Source: an uncultured Acidobacteriia bacterium (GTDB lineage Bacteria; Acidobacteriota; Terriglobia; Bryobacterales; Bryobacteraceae). From it: a DNA stretch of 64,000 bases. Shown here piece by piece: positions 62,599-64,000 of the stretch; position 1 is the stretch's first letter; each line of letters opens with the position of its first letter. The stretch is taken from NCBI GenBank assembly GCA_903900705.1, contig CAIUOG010000110.1, forward strand, positions 62,001 to 126,000, given 5' to 3'. The notes below the pieces were generated by a model. The model saw nothing but the letters and a program-made list of their open reading frames with translations, was not told the origin of the DNA and searched no databases. Both the position numbers and the translations under genes were made by a program.

Positions 62599-63024
62599 CT
62601 ACCCTTGTAGCAGGGCAACTGTCCGTTCATCCTGACGTCCGCGAAAGTACTTGCGCAAAGCGGCCAGAAACGGCTCGTTATTGGTGGTAATCAGGAAGAA
62701 CAGCGTCATGCAGGAGTGGAACTTCAGGTGATCCGGCCAGGGAAATATCTGCCCCACAGAGAGCCCTTCCACCTCATTCACCAGAGCGGTGCACCGGATC
62801 AGCCTCGGCCCCAGCACCGGATGACTGAGGTACGCCGTGGCTTCGGCCTGGGATGCGATCCCGTAAAACTGTGCCTTTTCGCTCACTCCGAGACCCCGGA
62901 GTTGCGGAAAAACAAACCACATCCAGTGAGTCTGTTTTTCTCCCGCTCGCAGTTCCCGCAGCACCTGATCCATGCATGCATCCTGCGCTTCAACAAAACG
63001 CTGCAGATTGTACCGATCATTCAT
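62599..63024 (-). CDS. DUF1810 domain-containing protein
   Basis: A 141-residue protein of the DUF1810 family (PF08837). Recognisable text: NLQRFVEAQDACMDQVLRELRAGEKQTHWMWFVFPQLRGLGVSEKAQFYGI and HPVLGPRLIRCTALVNEVEG, FPWPDHLKFHSCMTLFFL. No function is established for the family. It lies between uppS and the beta-propeller gene with a terminator upstream, so it is probably monocistronic. Confidence 0.92.
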   Translation of the reverse strand: MNDRYNLQRFVEAQDACMDQVLRELRAGEKQTHWMWFVFPQLRGLGVSEKAQFYGIASQAEATAYLSHPVLGPRLIRCTALVNEVEGLSVGQIFPWPDHLKFHSCMTLFFLITTNNEPFLAALRKYFRGRQDERTVALLQG

Positions 63025-63044
63025 GGCAATCTACAGACAATAAC

Positions 63045-63082
63045 AAAAAAAGGGGCCCGCCATGTCCGGCGAGCCCCTTTTC
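63045..63082 (-). terminator. Rho-independent terminator of the beta-propeller gene
   Basis: On the minus strand AAAAGGGGC-T-CGCC pairs with GGCG-G-GCCCCTTTT around a 6-nt loop and ends in a T-run of seven. It lies 16 bp after the stop of the beta-propeller gene and separates it from the DUF1810 gene. Confidence 0.9.
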
Positions 63083-63097
63083 CAGACCAAAGCAGTT

Positions 63098-64000
63098 CTA
63101 TTTGGTACCAGGCAGTCCGAAACAGTACAAAATACTGTCGTAAGTCCCCAGATAAACCCGGCCATTCGCGACGGAAAGGCCACCGAAGTGCACCCAGCTC
63201 TTGATCTGATCGCCGCTGGAGTAAAGCTCCTTGCCGGTCTCGCCATCGAGCGCATACAGAGTGGCGTGTTTGGAAGCCGCAATGCGCAGCTTGCTCGAAT
63301 CACGCAGCCCGACGTCCGCATAAGCCTGCGTGGTGTTTTCGCCGCTGGCAAAACCATAAACCACGCCGTTTGCGATCACCGGCGGTTCCGCCTGATCCAT
63401 ATCGCGGGAAATCCAGGCCGGAGTCAGCTGCAGTTTGCCACCCTTTTCTTCCACCTTGAACGCGATCACCGCGCCGTGGGTGACGGGGCCGTTGGTGATG
63501 GGCACCTTCAGCTTGGGATGCACCGGTCCCCAGAAGGGCGTGAGCACCCAGCGGGTGCCTTTCGAGTCTTCCCAGCTCGCCATGGAACCCCAGATTCCGG
63601 CCGAGGCGAAATTCACTTCCTCATTGCAGAGAAGCGGGGTGCGGTCGAGCGGAGTCTGGTGGTCATCACCGCCGGGGTTCTTCGGATCCATCAGGTAAAC
63701 GCGGCATTCCTTGCTTGCCGTGACCATCAGTTCGCGCCCTTTATAAGTGAAGATCGCGGGGGTAACCTGGAAGTCCAGATCGCGTTTCTGCAGCCACGAC
63801 CAGTTGGAGGGAATGAAATAATCGGCAATTTTCAGTTCATCGCCGAAAATCTTGGCTCCCACCAGGCCGTTACCGTAGGTCTGCGTGTCTTTGTCATAGC
63901 GACCGTCACCGGTCGGCGCCCACGCGATGCCATTCGAGTCGATGGCGGCGCCGGTGCGACCCCAGAGTCCGCCGGACTTCGGGCTGGCGGTCAGAACTTT
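63098..64000 (-). CDS. PQQ-type beta-propeller repeat protein (partial, 5' end beyond window)
   Basis: The C-terminal 300 codons are present; the frame remains open to base 64000, reading [19 protein letters not shown] at the edge, so the start lies outside. The track start at 63862 is an internal GTG. Blades with [19 protein letters not shown] and [12 protein letters not shown], and [19 protein letters not shown] at the end, indicate a PQQ-like propeller of the pyrrolo-quinoline-quinone repeat family. It resembles PQQ-binding-like exported proteins rather than classic alcohol dehydrogenases. Function cannot be given. Confidence 0.85.
   Translation of the reverse strand, partial: KVLTASPKSGGLWGRTGAAIDSNGIAWAPTGDGRYDKDTQTYGNGLVGAKIFGDELKIADYFIPSNWSWLQKRDLDFQVTPAIFTYKGRELMVTASKECRVYLMDPKNPGGDDHQTPLDRTPLLCNEEVNFASAGIWGSMASWEDSKGTRWVLTPFWGPVHPKLKVPITNGPVTHGAVIAFKVEEKGGKLQLTPAWISRDMDQAEPPVIANGVVYGFASGENTTQAYADVGLRDSSKLRIAASKHATLYALDGETGKELYSSGDQIKSWVHFGGLSVANGRVYLGTYDSILYCFGLPGTK

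Overview
The window is a 64 kb chromosomal segment of a GC-rich bacterium, very probably an acidobacterium of the Solibacter/Bryobacter type. Three observations point there: a secreted protein whose C-terminal domain matches the Solibacter-type TIGR03437 family, two roughly 1,050-1,250 residue TonB-dependent receptors with N-terminal carboxypeptidase-regulatory-like (CnaB) domains and no SusD partner, and a PQQ-type beta-propeller dehydrogenase paired with a c-type cytochrome. This is inferred from gene content; no rRNA or tRNA gene is present. The segment is densely coding with no gene-free stretch above 300 bases and no IS element, integrase, CRISPR array or phage gene. Most long opposite-strand ORFs in the track are GC-driven shadows of real genes.

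Layout. 1-6.4 kb (+): end of a histidine-phosphatase-like gene, an ACAD10/11-like acyl-CoA dehydrogenase, a diheme cytochrome c overlapping a PQQ-type dehydrogenase, and two MacB/FtsX-type permeases. 6.4-10.9 kb (-): a zinc-ribbon protein, L-fuconate dehydratase, a tandem-duplicated rhamnogalacturonan-acetylesterase-like protein and an NTP_transf_5 nucleotidyltransferase. 10.9-22.1 kb (+): M20 peptidase, EamA transporter, HtrA/DegQ protease, peptidoglycan-binding protein, alanine dehydrogenase, acyl-CoA dehydrogenase, LolA-like protein, CDGSH iron-sulfur protein and the first TonB-dependent receptor. 22.2-27.6 kb (-): Mrp ATPase, an SDR enzyme, a TonB C-terminal-like protein, and a compact envelope-stress-like cassette (YjfI/YbjN-like, PspA, DUF4178-like, coiled-coil lipoprotein).

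27.7-41.4 kb (-) is a deoxysugar utilisation locus: rhamnose mutarotase and isomerase, a large TonB-dependent receptor, and a probable seven-gene operon (bifunctional rhamnulose-1-phosphate aldolase/lactaldehyde dehydrogenase, an unassigned cupin/phosphomannose-isomerase-like enzyme, rhamnulokinase, lutABC, small cytochrome c). Together these can take L-rhamnose to DHAP plus lactate and on to pyruvate. Promoters of the receptor and the operon share a TGAAACG-centred, LacI-like operator at nearly the same position next to the expected transcription start, so they look co-regulated by a repressor encoded elsewhere. The fuconate dehydratase and acetylesterase genes at 7-10 kb fit the same theme of pectin and deoxysugar breakdown.

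41.6-64 kb is mixed housekeeping and accessory DNA: an esterase-like protein, a B3 metallo-beta-lactamase-fold protein, a deoxyhypusine-synthase-like enzyme overlapping an SMR-like transporter, an aldo/keto reductase, a threonine-dehydratase-like enzyme, a putative PD-(D/E)XK protein, a processive GT2 glycosyltransferase, a pseudokinase-TPR membrane protein, a stand-alone IF-1 with a structured leader, UDP-GlcNAc 2-epimerase, a PD-(D/E)XK transposase-type protein, a glucan phosphorylase with an N-terminal PtsP-like GAF domain, a TIGR03437 secreted protein, cdsA-uppS, DUF1810, and the C-terminal part of another beta-propeller protein.

The observations most worth following are the PspA/DUF4178/lipoprotein cassette, the deoxyhypusine-synthase-like/SMR pair, the shared operator in the rhamnose locus, and the repeated placement of -10 hexamers 6-8 nt from start codons, which suggests many leaderless mRNAs. 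All functions are assigned from motif recognition by eye; no database search was run.
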